From: an uncultured Collinsella sp.
GTDB lineage: Bacteria > Actinomycetota > Coriobacteriia > Coriobacteriales > Coriobacteriaceae
DNA length: 64,000 bases
NCBI GenBank assembly: GCA_958437935.1
Contig: CAUBPS010000004.1
Coordinates: 78,984-142,983, forward strand
Direction: 5' to 3'
The notes under the pieces are model-generated. The model did not search any database, had not been told where the DNA came from, and worked only from the letters and a program-made list of their open reading frames with translations. Below are positions 23,673 through 31,038 of the stretch, one piece after another. Every line of letters starts with the position of its first letter. Position 1 is the first letter of the stretch. The translations under genes and the position numbers were made by a program.

Positions 23673-24836
23673 ATGCAGGCATCGCAGCGTCTCGACCGTT
23701 TTGGCGCGGAGGTTTTCGCCTCGCTCAACAACAAGCTTCTTGCGCTTAAGGCCCAGGGCAAGACCATTTACAACATGAGCGTGGGCACGCCCGACTTTAA
23801 GCCATACGACCACGTGGTCGAGGCGCTGACCCAGGCCGCCCAGGACCCCGAGATGTGGAAGTACGCCCTGCGCGACCTGCCCGAGCTCAAGCAGGCCGTG
23901 TGCGATTACTACGAGCGCCGCTTTGGCGTTTCGGGCATTACGCCGTCCATGGTGCAGTCGTGTAACGGCACGCAGGAGGGCGTGGGCCACTTGGGCCTGG
24001 CGCTGCTCGACCCGGGCGATACCATTCTGGTACCCGATCCGTGCTACCCGGTCTTTGAGGCAGGCGCCAAGATCGCCGATGCCAAGCTCGAGTACTACCC
24101 GCTGGTCGCCGAGCACAACTATCTGCCCTATGTGGCAGGCATCGACCCCGAGGTCGCCGACCGCGCCAAGTACATGATCGTGTCGCTGCCCGCCAACCCG
24201 GTTGGCTCGGTGGGCGCGCCTGAGGTCTACGAGGAGATCATCGCCTTCGCCCGCGAGCACGACCTGTTGATCGTCCACGACAACGCCTACTCGGACATCG
24301 TGTTCGATGGCGAGCCGGGTGGCAGCTTTCTGCAGTATCCCGGCGCGCTCGAGGTGGGCGTGGAGTTTTTCTCGCTCTCCAAGTCGTTCAACGTTACCGG
24401 CGCCCGCATCGGCTTCTTGGTCGGTCGCGAGGACGTGGTCTCGGCCTTCGCCAAGCTGCGCAGCCAGATTGACTTTGGCATGTTCTTCCCGATCCAGAAG
24501 GCCGCTATCGCCTGCCTCAACGGTCCGCGCGATGAGGTCGAGGCGCAGCGCCTGAAGTACCAGGAACGCCGGGATGCCCTGTGCGACGGTCTTGAGGGCC
24601 TGGGCTGGGAGCGTCCCAACGCGCATGGCTCCATGTTCGTGTGGGCCAAGCTCCCCGGTGGCCGCACCGATTCGATGGCGTTTTGCGAGGAGCTCATGGA
24701 GAAGGCCGGCGTTGTGGTGACGCCGGGCGCGAGCTTTGGTCCTTCGGGCGAGGGACATGTGCGCATGGCGCTGGTCCTGCCGCCCGATCAGATTGCTTTG
24801 GCTGTCGAGGCCATTCGCGAGGCGGGCCTGTATTAG
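23673..24836 (+). CDS. Class I/II PLP-dependent aminotransferase
   Basis: A 387-residue fold-type I aminotransferase: YNMSVGTPDFKPYDHVVEAL at the N-terminus, QSCNGTQEGVGHLGLALLDPGD, VSLPANPVGSVG, HDNAYSDIVFDGE and the PLP lysine in SLSKSFNVTGARIGF at about residue 237. The C-terminal part has RMALVLPPDQI. The family includes LL-diaminopimelate aminotransferase, aspartate/tyrosine aminotransferases and N-acetyl-LL-DAP aminotransferase. The acetylated lysine pathway encoded at 28656-34023 lacks its own aminotransferase, so this gene is a candidate, by inference. It stands alone between terminators. Confidence 0.88.
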   Translation: MQASQRLDRFGAEVFASLNNKLLALKAQGKTIYNMSVGTPDFKPYDHVVEALTQAAQDPEMWKYALRDLPELKQAVCDYYERRFGVSGITPSMVQSCNGTQEGVGHLGLALLDPGDTILVPDPCYPVFEAGAKIADAKLEYYPLVAEHNYLPYVAGIDPEVADRAKYMIVSLPANPVGSVGAPEVYEEIIAFAREHDLLIVHDNAYSDIVFDGEPGGSFLQYPGALEVGVEFFSLSKSFNVTGARIGFLVGREDVVSAFAKLRSQIDFGMFFPIQKAAIACLNGPRDEVEAQRLKYQERRDALCDGLEGLGWERPNAHGSMFVWAKLPGGRTDSMAFCEELMEKAGVVVTPGASFGPSGEGHVRMALVLPPDQIALAVEAIREAGLY

Positions 24837-24980
24837 AGATTCGTTTTTGTGAGTCAATAGCTCGAAACCGATTTCGTGCAGTTATTATACGAATTCTGCA
24901 AACAATTTCGGTAAACGGTCGATATTTGACTGCAATAGGAGCATAATCAAAGTCCCGATTGGATGTATTGGGATTACGGC

Positions 24981-25009
24981 AAGCCGCTCGGGTCGCCCTG
25001 GGCGGTTTG
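24981..25009 (+). terminator. Terminator-like hairpin in the ldh leader
   Basis: AAGCCGCTCGGG pairs with CCCTGGGCGGTTT (one bulge), followed by TTTGTTTG, 26 nt before the ldh start. The 199-nt gap 24837-25035 otherwise holds only AT-rich, promoter-like sequence. Confidence 0.55.
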
Positions 25010-25035
25010 TTTGTGGAGAGAGATGGGAGTTTGTA

Positions 25036-25986
25036 ATGGTTAACGAGAAGAAGGTCGCTATTGTCGGCTGCGGTTTCGTCGGTTCGTCCTCGGCGTTCGC
25101 ACTGATGCAGAGCGGTCTGTTCTCCGAGATGGTCCTCATCGACGTGGACAAGAACCGCGCCGAGGGCGAGGCCCTGGACATCGCGCACGGCATGACGTTT
25201 GCCGAGCCGATGAAGATCTATGCCGGCGATTATTCCGATGTCGCCGATGCCGCTATGATCGTCGTTACCGCTGGCGCTGCCCAGAAGCCCGGCGAGACCC
25301 GCCTAGACCTGGTCAACAAGAACGTCAACATCTTTAAGTCCATCATCCCTGAGATTAAGAAGTCCGGCTTTGACGGCATCCTGTTGATCGTCTCCAACCC
25401 GGTTGACGTTCTGACCTATGCCGCCATCAAGATGTCCGGCCTGCCCGAGGGCCACGTCATCGGTTCCGGCACCGTGCTCGACACCGGTCGTCTGCAGCAG
25501 ATGCTCGGCGCCCACGTCGAGGTCGATCCGCGCGATGTCCAGGCCTACGTCATGGGCGAGCACGGCGACTCCGAGTTCGTCGCTTGGTCCAGCGCCCAGG
25601 TTGCCGGCGTGCCGCTGAGCACCTTCTGCGAACTTCACGGCCATCTGGAGCACGAGGCTGCCGAGAAGCGTATCGCCGAGGACGTCAAGAACTCCGCCTA
25701 CACCATCATCGAGAAGAAGCACGCCACCTACTACGGCGTTGCCATGGCCGTTAAGCGTATCTGCACCGCTGTCATGCGTGACGAGCAGACTGTTCTTCCC
25801 GTCTCCTCGCTCATGGTGGGCGAGTATGGCCTGTCCGATCTGGCCATCTCCATGCCGACCGTCGTCGGCCGCGATGGCGTTGTCTGCCGCGTCCCCGTGC
25901 CGCTGAACGAGTCCGAGCAGGGCGAGCTCACCGCTTCTGCCAAGGCTCTCAAGGACATCATCGACAGCGTCGATTTCTCCTGCTAA
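25036..25986 (+). CDS. ldh: L-lactate dehydrogenase
   Basis: A 316-residue NAD-dependent L-lactate dehydrogenase reducing pyruvate to lactate and regenerating NAD+ in fermentation. The Rossmann motif is VAIVGCGFVGSSSAFAL with the NAD-selecting Asp in LIDVDKNRAEGEALDI. TAGAAQKPGETRLDLV has the substrate Arg, VSNPVDVLTY and GSGTVLDTGRLQQML follow, and the catalytic His is in VMGEHGDSEFVAWS. Length is normal. The start follows GGGAGTTTGTA with a GAGAGATGGGAG ribosome region. A terminator hairpin lies both before and after the gene, so it is monocistronic. Confidence 0.96.
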   Translation: MVNEKKVAIVGCGFVGSSSAFALMQSGLFSEMVLIDVDKNRAEGEALDIAHGMTFAEPMKIYAGDYSDVADAAMIVVTAGAAQKPGETRLDLVNKNVNIFKSIIPEIKKSGFDGILLIVSNPVDVLTYAAIKMSGLPEGHVIGSGTVLDTGRLQQMLGAHVEVDPRDVQAYVMGEHGDSEFVAWSSAQVAGVPLSTFCELHGHLEHEAAEKRIAEDVKNSAYTIIEKKHATYYGVAMAVKRICTAVMRDEQTVLPVSSLMVGEYGLSDLAISMPTVVGRDGVVCRVPVPLNESEQGELTASAKALKDIIDSVDFSC

Positions 25987-26018
25987 ATCCAGCTCGTTTG
26001 CCAGCAAGCTACAATGAA

Positions 26019-26052
26019 GGCGTCCAGGCCCCACGGCCCGGGCGCCTTTTTT
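26019..26052 (+). terminator. ldh terminator
   Basis: GGCGTCCAGG pairs with CCCGGGCGCC (two imperfect pairs) and is followed by TTTTTT, 33 nt after the ldh stop. A TACAAT box at 26010-26015 just before it could be a -10 element for a short RNA or for the next gene. Confidence 0.75.
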
Positions 26053-26082
26053 GGTGCATTGGGGTCAGGTTACTTTGCACCA
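26053..26082 (+). repeat. Left copy of a repeat flanking the DUF2974 gene
   Basis: This 30-nt segment (GGTGCATTGGGGTCAGGTTA plus ten more bases) is present in inverted orientation at 27300-27329 with one mismatch. The two copies bracket the DUF2974 gene. The sequence style (GGGGTCAGGTTACTTTGCAC) resembles REP-type intergenic repeats. Confidence 0.85.
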
Positions 26083-26100
26083 GTGTTGATGGGGAGAGGC

Positions 26101-27261
26101 ATGTCGGATTCGCCTAACTTTTTGACGTATGCCCAGACGGCGTTTGATTCGTTTGAGGATCGGCCGTTTTGCGCGGTGGACAGCCTGGTGTTTGCGTGGC
26201 TGTCGTATTTGCATCTTCCGGACGATATGCCGGAGCTTGTCGGCTGGCAGGGGCTGGACGTGCGTGAGCTGCTACGTGCCGAGTGCTACCAGGACATGAT
26301 TGGTGACCTGTGGGACCCGGAGGAGAGTCGCGCCTTGCTGGAGGCTGTTGCGGCAAGTCCTCGCTACCGCGGCGTGCGCGTTTGCGGTTATCGTGACGTG
26401 AACGATGCGTCGATGACGGAGCAATTTGCAGCCATGACGTTCCGATTTCCGGCAGGATTTAGCTACCTTTCCTTCCGCGGGACCGACAGCACGATCGTGG
26501 GCTGGAAAGAGGACTTTAACATGGCGTTCCGGTGCCCCGTGCCCTCCCAGGAATCTGCGGCGCGTTATGTGGACGAGGCAGCGGCCGCGATTGATGGACT
26601 GCTCTTGTGCGGAGGCCATTCCAAGGGCGGAAACTTGGCGGTGTATGGCGCTGCGATGTGTTCCGGCGCTGTTCACAACCGGATTGAGCGGGCCTTCTCG
26701 CATGATGGTCCCGGCTTTGTCGAGGAGTTCTTGAGTGGCGACGCCTTTGCGGGCCTGTCCGGTCGCATCGATAAAACCCTGCCGCAGTCGTCGATTTTCG
26801 GCATGATGTTCGAGACGCAGGAGGACTATGCCATCGTCGAGAGCACGGAGTTCAGCCTGCTGCAACATAATCCCTTTAGCTGGGTCGTTGACGGCTGCGA
26901 CTTTGTGTATTGCGAGCGCCTGTCTGCCGGCGCGCGATACGTCGATAGCTCTATTCGTGAGATGTTGCTTGCAGTGGAGCCTGCCGAGCGCGAGCGCTTC
27001 GTAGATGCGCTGTTCTCCGTGTTTGAAGCCACGGGCGCCGAACGGTTCGCGGATATCGCAGGGAATCTGCGCGAGAGCCTGCCGGTGATGCTCCAGACGG
27101 CTCAGGGCTTCGACAAGGATACGCGCCGCTTTATCTCGCAGACCATCGCGGCGATCCTTAAATGCGCGCTGCTGCCCAAACGCCCTGAGTTCAACGTTCC
27201 TGGCGCTGGCAAGAGCCTGGCGGAGCAGCTTGAGGCGTGGCAGTCCGAGCTCCTGCACTAG
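26101..27261 (+). CDS. DUF2974 family alpha/beta-hydrolase-like protein
   Basis: A 386-residue protein of the DUF2974 (Mbeg1-like lipase) family: FCAVDSLVFAWLSYLHLPD near the N-terminus, FSYLSFRGTDSTIVGWKEDFNM, and the nucleophile elbow CGGHSKGGNLAVYGA with Ser within GHSKG at about residue 178. Later segments SHDGPGFVEEF and FSWVVDGCDFVYCERLS follow family order. No signal peptide, so probably cytoplasmic, with an unknown ester or amide substrate. ATG 26101 follows GGGGAGAGG. The gene is bracketed by an inverted repeat, which may mark it as a mobile or inserted cassette. Confidence 0.82.
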   Translation: MSDSPNFLTYAQTAFDSFEDRPFCAVDSLVFAWLSYLHLPDDMPELVGWQGLDVRELLRAECYQDMIGDLWDPEESRALLEAVAASPRYRGVRVCGYRDVNDASMTEQFAAMTFRFPAGFSYLSFRGTDSTIVGWKEDFNMAFRCPVPSQESAARYVDEAAAAIDGLLLCGGHSKGGNLAVYGAAMCSGAVHNRIERAFSHDGPGFVEEFLSGDAFAGLSGRIDKTLPQSSIFGMMFETQEDYAIVESTEFSLLQHNPFSWVVDGCDFVYCERLSAGARYVDSSIREMLLAVEPAERERFVDALFSVFEATGAERFADIAGNLRESLPVMLQTAQGFDKDTRRFISQTIAAILKCALLPKRPEFNVPGAGKSLAEQLEAWQSELLH

Positions 27262-27270
27262 CAGTTGGTT

Positions 27271-27330
27271 CATTGGGGTCAAGTTTGTCTGCACCATGTT
27301 GGTGCAAAGTAACATGACCCCAATGCACCA
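27271..27330. repeat. Right copy of the flanking repeat, itself a hairpin
   Basis: CATTGGGGTCA (27271-27281) pairs with TGACCCCAATG (27315-27325), and TGCACCA with TGGTGCA inside, making a REP-like palindrome. Bases 27300-27329 are the inverted copy of 26053-26082 with one mismatch. Confidence 0.85.
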
Positions 27331-27406
27331 ATCTCCGATGCGCGCGGGGCGGGCTCGACCGCTATACTGATTCGTGCTGAAATCGATCTAGAACGGAATG
27401 CCGTAT

Positions 27407-28411
27407 ATGAAAATCAATCACGCAATCCTGCATATCCTGGACTTTGACTCGGCTGTCAACGTCATGAGCCAGCGCGAGCTCGATATCGAGAGCCGTACCG
27501 TGCGCAACTTCGTGACCACGCACCTGCGCCGCGCTCGCACGTCTGCCGATAACAAGCGTGCCACGTTTGCCGAGAACTCCGCATTCGGCGGCGAGCTCAA
27601 GGGCTATTTCTTTGGCGAGCGCGAGTTCGTAGACCTGTCGCAGCAGATTGCGGAGTTCATCTCTTCGGAGCTTACCAAGGCCGAAAAGGCCGAGTCCACC
27701 GACGTGCTTGTGGCGGACTTTGACGATGACGAGGACGCCCGCTGGTTTGCCGTGATGCTGCTTGGCTCCAAGCAGGCCTTTATGCACGAGGTGGGCCGCG
27801 AGGAGGGCGAGGTGCGCAACGATATCGCGCGCCATTACGCCATTCTGCCGAACCCTTCGCAAAAGGTGCCGAGCTACGCAATCGTGCGTGCGAGCACCAT
27901 GGAGATCGGCTACGTGGACAAGAAGCGCAAGATCGCCGGCGAGGACCGCATGCTTATTCCTGACGGGCTGCTGCAGTGCGATACGGGCGTGTCGGGCAAG
28001 GAAATCATCGACACCGTGACGCGTGTGGTCGAGGAGGTTGCCGAGGAGCACGGCGCCAACACGGCCGTGGCGCTCGCCAAGGTCAAGGCCGCTGTTGCCG
28101 AGAAGGTCGAAGACGACGAGGAACTGCCGCCTTGGGATATCGTCGACGAGGTCTTTGAGGACGAGCCGGTCATCAAAGAGAGCGTGCGTGCGGCGCTGAC
28201 CGAGGAGAAGGTGCCCGAGCGCGTGCCCGTGGAGCGCAAACAGGTCGAGCGCGCGGCCGTGCGCAATCATAAGATTCGTACCGACACGGGCATCGAAATC
28301 AGCTTCCCGGCCGAGATGGGCTCGAACTCCGAGTACATCGAGTTCGTCAACGAGCCCAACGGCCTCATCTCCATCGAGCTCAAAAACATCGGGTCAATTG
28401 AGAATCGATAA
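27407..28411 (+). CDS. YejK/NdpA-like nucleoid-associated protein
   Basis: A 334-residue protein of the NA37/YejK nucleoid-associated family: MKINHAILHILDFDSAVNVM at the N-terminus, GELKGYFFGEREFVDLSQQIAEFI, VADFDDDEDARWFAVMLLGS, YAILPNPSQKVPSYAIV and a C-terminal segment with IRTDTGIEISFPAEMGSNSE. The family associates with DNA; its exact role is unclear. The ATG at 27407 is preferred over 27398 for spacing from AACGGAA and because homologues start with MKINHAI; both are in frame. A TATACT -10-like box lies at 27363. The gene is followed by a good terminator. Confidence 0.87.
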   Translation: MKINHAILHILDFDSAVNVMSQRELDIESRTVRNFVTTHLRRARTSADNKRATFAENSAFGGELKGYFFGEREFVDLSQQIAEFISSELTKAEKAESTDVLVADFDDDEDARWFAVMLLGSKQAFMHEVGREEGEVRNDIARHYAILPNPSQKVPSYAIVRASTMEIGYVDKKRKIAGEDRMLIPDGLLQCDTGVSGKEIIDTVTRVVEEVAEEHGANTAVALAKVKAAVAEKVEDDEELPPWDIVDEVFEDEPVIKESVRAALTEEKVPERVPVERKQVERAAVRNHKIRTDTGIEISFPAEMGSNSEYIEFVNEPNGLISIELKNIGSIENR

Positions 28412-28437
28412 ACTGCGCTTGTAAGCTGCAGAAAAAC

Positions 28438-28472
28438 AAAGGTCGAAACCCTTCGGGACTTCGGCCTTTTTG
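28438..28472 (+). terminator. Terminator of the nucleoid-protein gene
   Basis: AAAGGTCGAA pairs with TTCGGCCTTT (one wobble) with a T run, 27 nt after the stop. Confidence 0.8.
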
Positions 28473-28516
28473 CTTGGAGCTGAATTGAGTTGCAGACTGA
28501 GCATAAGTCAGCGAAA

Positions 28517-28610
28517 ACGCCCCAGAGTGAGCAAGGTGACGTGAAAGAGGAGGGCATTGACCTTCTGGTCATGCCCGACGATTGAACGTCAGATTGCCGC
28601 TCTGGGGCGT
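28517..28610. other. Structured palindromic element, copy 1
   Basis: An intergenic 94-nt element folds into one long interrupted hairpin. The outer stem is 11 bp (28517-28527 with 28600-28610, perfect). Then GCAA pairs with TTGC, TGACGT with ACGTCA, and an inner stem GGGCATTGACC with GGTCATGCCC (one bulge) over loop TTCT. An internal loop carries GAAAGAGGA on the 5' side and GACGATTGA on the 3' side. A second copy with different stems but the same loop sequences is at 46193-46291. It lies between the convergent nucleoid-protein gene and dap operon. I know no named family that it fits. Confidence 0.8.
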
Positions 28611-28625
28611 ATGCAGCGTCGAGCC

Positions 28626-28653
28626 GTTACGGCGTTTGGTAAAACGCCGTAAC
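28626..28653 (-). terminator. Hairpin at the end of the dap operon
   Basis: A perfect 12-bp stem GTTACGGCGTTT with its complement and a 4-nt loop, 2 nt beyond the dapH stop. It lacks a T run on the minus strand. Confidence 0.6.
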
Positions 28654-28655
28654 CA

Positions 28656-29375
28656 TTAGAGTTGGCGGAGACCCTCTTCCAAGCCGGTTTTGCTGTCGGT
28701 CTGGGCGTCGCGCATCTTGATGACACGGGCAGGAACGCCGGCCACGACGGCGCCGGCGGGGACGTCCTCGACGCACACGGCGCCGGCGGCAACGACAGCA
28801 CCCTTGCCCACGCGCACGCCCTCCAGGACCACGGCGTTGGCGCCAATCATGACATCATCCTCGATGATGACGGGCGTGGCGCTCGCGGGCTCAACGACGC
28901 CTGCCAGCACGGTGCCGGCGCCGATATGGCAGTTCTTGCCCACGGTTGCGCGGCCGCCCAGGACGGCGCCCATATCAATCATAGAGCCCTCGCCGATAAC
29001 GGAGCCGATGTTGATGATGGCACCCATCATGATGACGGCGCGATCGCCGATCTCGACGCGGTCGCGGATGATCGCGCCCGGCTCGATGCGGGCGTTGATG
29101 CCCTTAAGGTCGAGCATGGGCACGGCGGAGTTGCGGCAGTCGTTCTCCACGTCGTAGTAGTCGATGGAGTCGGCGTTGGCGTCGAGGATTGCCTTGAGCT
29201 CATCCCAGTCACCAAAGACGGTCTTGCCACGACGGCCACCGTAGACGTGCGCATCGCCCCAGGCAACCTTCATGCCGGGCTTCTCGCGCACATACAGCTT
29301 GACGGGCGTCTTTTTAGGCGCGGTGGCGATGTAATTGATAATCTCCTGGGCATCCATCTCGGCTGCGTTACTCAT
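28656..29375 (-). CDS. dapH: Tetrahydrodipicolinate N-acetyltransferase
   Basis: A 239-residue acyltransferase adding acetyl-CoA's acetyl group to tetrahydrodipicolinate in lysine/DAP synthesis. An N-terminal DapH domain (EIINYIATAPKKTPVKLYV, FGDWDELKAILD) is followed by left-handed beta-helix hexapeptide repeats from about residue 90 (ARIEPGAIIRDRVEIGDRAV, GSVIGEGSMIDMGAVLGG, NCHIGAGTVLAGVVEPASA) and the C-terminal VVAGVPARVIK. The segment before it and the length identify the acetyl rather than the succinyl enzyme. AAAGGAGA lies 8 nt before the ATG. Last gene of the riboswitch-controlled operon. Confidence 0.95.
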   Translation of the reverse strand: MSNAAEMDAQEIINYIATAPKKTPVKLYVREKPGMKVAWGDAHVYGGRRGKTVFGDWDELKAILDANADSIDYYDVENDCRNSAVPMLDLKGINARIEPGAIIRDRVEIGDRAVIMMGAIINIGSVIGEGSMIDMGAVLGGRATVGKNCHIGAGTVLAGVVEPASATPVIIEDDVMIGANAVVLEGVRVGKGAVVAAGAVCVEDVPAGAVVAGVPARVIKMRDAQTDSKTGLEEGLRQL

Positions 29376-29414
29376 ATGCTGTCTCTCCTTTGGGTGGATT
29401 CGGTTGATATCTGG

Positions 29415-30155
29415 TTAGGCAAACATGACCTGGTCGAACGTATAGAAGCCGGGTTCGCGGGTGACGAGCTTTTGCGCGGCTGCCAAGGCGCCGTTGACAA
29501 AGATCTGGCGGCTCGTGGCGCGATGGCTAAGCGTGACCTCCTCGTCCTGGCCAAAGAAGCTCACCTCGTGCACGCCGGCGACGGTGCCGCCGCGCAGCGA
29601 GTGCATGCCGATTTCCTTGGGATCGCGAGCGCCGCACATGCCCTCGCGACCGTAGACAGGATGATAGCCAGCCTCAGGCTCGGCCTCGACCACGGCGTCG
29701 AGTAGCAGCTTGGCGGTGCCGCTGGGAGCGTCGACCTTTTGGTTGTGGTGCGTCTCGATGATCTCGCAGTCAAAGCTGGGCAGCTCGTGTGTGGCCTGTG
29801 CCACCAGATGACGCAGGGCTGCGATACCGATGGAGTAGTTGCCAGAGTGCATGACCCGGGCGTTCTGACCCAGCTCGCGCAGGCGATCCATCTGCTCGGG
29901 CGTATAGCCTGTGGTGCCCGAGACCAACGCCGCACCCGTGCGCTCGACATAGGCGACGACGGCATCGAAGGTCACGACGTTTGAGAAGTCGATGATGACG
30001 TCGGCTGCCGGGGCGTTCTCGAGCTCGGACAAGTCGAAGCCGATCTGGGCGACGATGTCGAAAACGGGCTGACCGGCGGCGTCGACAATGCCCTCGGCGG
30101 TAGTGCGAATGAGCGAGCCCATGCGGCCCGTTCCCATAATGACGGTCTTAATCAA
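29415..30155 (-). CDS. dapB: 4-hydroxy-tetrahydrodipicolinate reductase
   Basis: A 246-residue NAD(P)H-dependent reductase forming tetrahydrodipicolinate. The Rossmann motif is IMGTGRMGSLI at the N-terminus; DVIIDFSNVV, SGTTGYTPEQM, the catalytic EIIETHHNQKVDAPSGTAK box and GMHSLRGGTVAGVHEVSF follow family order. The start is TTG at 30155, overlapping the dapA stop by 8 nt (TTGATTAA), with GGGAGCTGG upstream, so translation is coupled to dapA. The protein is somewhat shorter than the E. coli enzyme but complete. Confidence 0.94.
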   Translation of the reverse strand: MIKTVIMGTGRMGSLIRTTAEGIVDAAGQPVFDIVAQIGFDLSELENAPAADVIIDFSNVVTFDAVVAYVERTGAALVSGTTGYTPEQMDRLRELGQNARVMHSGNYSIGIAALRHLVAQATHELPSFDCEIIETHHNQKVDAPSGTAKLLLDAVVEAEPEAGYHPVYGREGMCGARDPKEIGMHSLRGGTVAGVHEVSFFGQDEEVTLSHRATSRQIFVNGALAAAQKLVTREPGFYTFDQVMFA

Positions 30156-31038
30156 GCAGACCAGCTCCCTTCAGAGCATCGGTAAGTGCGGCGCGCGTGT
30201 TATCGGCCATGGGGCACAGCGGCATGCGATAGTTTGCCTCGATCATACCCATCTGAGCGAGCGCTTCCTTAACGGGGATGGGGTTGACCTCGCTAAAGAG
30301 AGCGTTGATGAGCGGCTGGCCGGCAATCTGGATGTCGCGGGCGCGTGCCACGTCGCCGTCCAGATAGGCGCGGCACATGCCGTGCACGAGCTGCGGCTGA
30401 ACATCGGCCCACACGCTGATGGTGCCCGAGGCACCCAGGCTCATGAGCGGCACGGTAAGCGCGTCCTCGCCTGAGTACATACGGAAGTCGTCGGACAGCA
30501 GGTGGGCGATCTTGGCCGCGTAGGCGACGTTGCCCGAGGCTTCCTTAATACCCATGATGTTGGGGTGTGCGGCCAAGCGCTCTACGTTGCGCTCGCTGAT
30601 GCCGCAGCCGCAGCGGCCGGGGATGTTGTACAGGATGCAGGGGATGTCCACAGCGTCCGCTACGGTCTTAAAGTGCTGGTAGATACCCTCTTCATTGGAC
30701 TTGTTGTAGTAGGGGGTAATGAGCAGCAGGCCGTCGGCTCCCAGGCCTTGATAGGTGAGCGACTTGGTGAGCATGGTCTGCGTGGAGTTAGAGCCCGAGC
30801 CTGCAATGACGGGGACGCGTCCTGCAACCTGCTTGACCACGGCGGCGACGACGGAGTTGTCCTCGTCATCGGTCATCGTGGCACTCTCGCCGGTGGTGCC
30901 CAGGGTGAGGATGGCGTCGGTACCGTTTTGCAGGTGGAAATCGATAAGGCGCTCGAGCGCGTCAAAGTCGACGCTGCCGTCCTTTTTAAACGGCGTGACG
31001 AGGGCGACGATCGAGCCCTCGAGATTGCGGACATCCAT
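30148..31038 (-). CDS. dapA: 4-hydroxy-tetrahydrodipicolinate synthase, internal start within the fused frame
   Basis: From the internal ATG at 31038 a 296-residue enzyme of normal DapA length is encoded; it condenses pyruvate with aspartate semialdehyde. LEGSIVALVTPFKKDGSVD begins the TIM barrel; TLGTTGESATMT, VIAGSGSNSTQTML, a PYYNKSNEEGIYQHF segment with YNIPGRCGCG, the Schiff-base Lys in GIKEASGNV and SGEDALTVPLMSLGASG follow. AAGGAG ends 6 nt before this ATG, whereas the upstream lysA frame runs through it without stop. Free DapA plus a minority of LysA-DapA fusion protein is the simplest reading. Confidence 0.9.
   Translation of the reverse strand: MDVRNLEGSIVALVTPFKKDGSVDFDALERLIDFHLQNGTDAILTLGTTGESATMTDDEDNSVVAAVVKQVAGRVPVIAGSGSNSTQTMLTKSLTYQGLGADGLLLITPYYNKSNEEGIYQHFKTVADAVDIPCILYNIPGRCGCGISERNVERLAAHPNIMGIKEASGNVAYAAKIAHLLSDDFRMYSGEDALTVPLMSLGASGTISVWADVQPQLVHGMCRAYLDGDVARARDIQIAGQPLINALFSEVNPIPVKEALAQMGMIEANYRMPLCPMADNTRAALTDALKGAGLLD

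Noticed and set aside
24840..24980. Possible Rex (redox) site upstream of ldh
   Set aside because: Only a partial TTTTTGTGA is present without the inverted half, so I cannot support a Rex operator.
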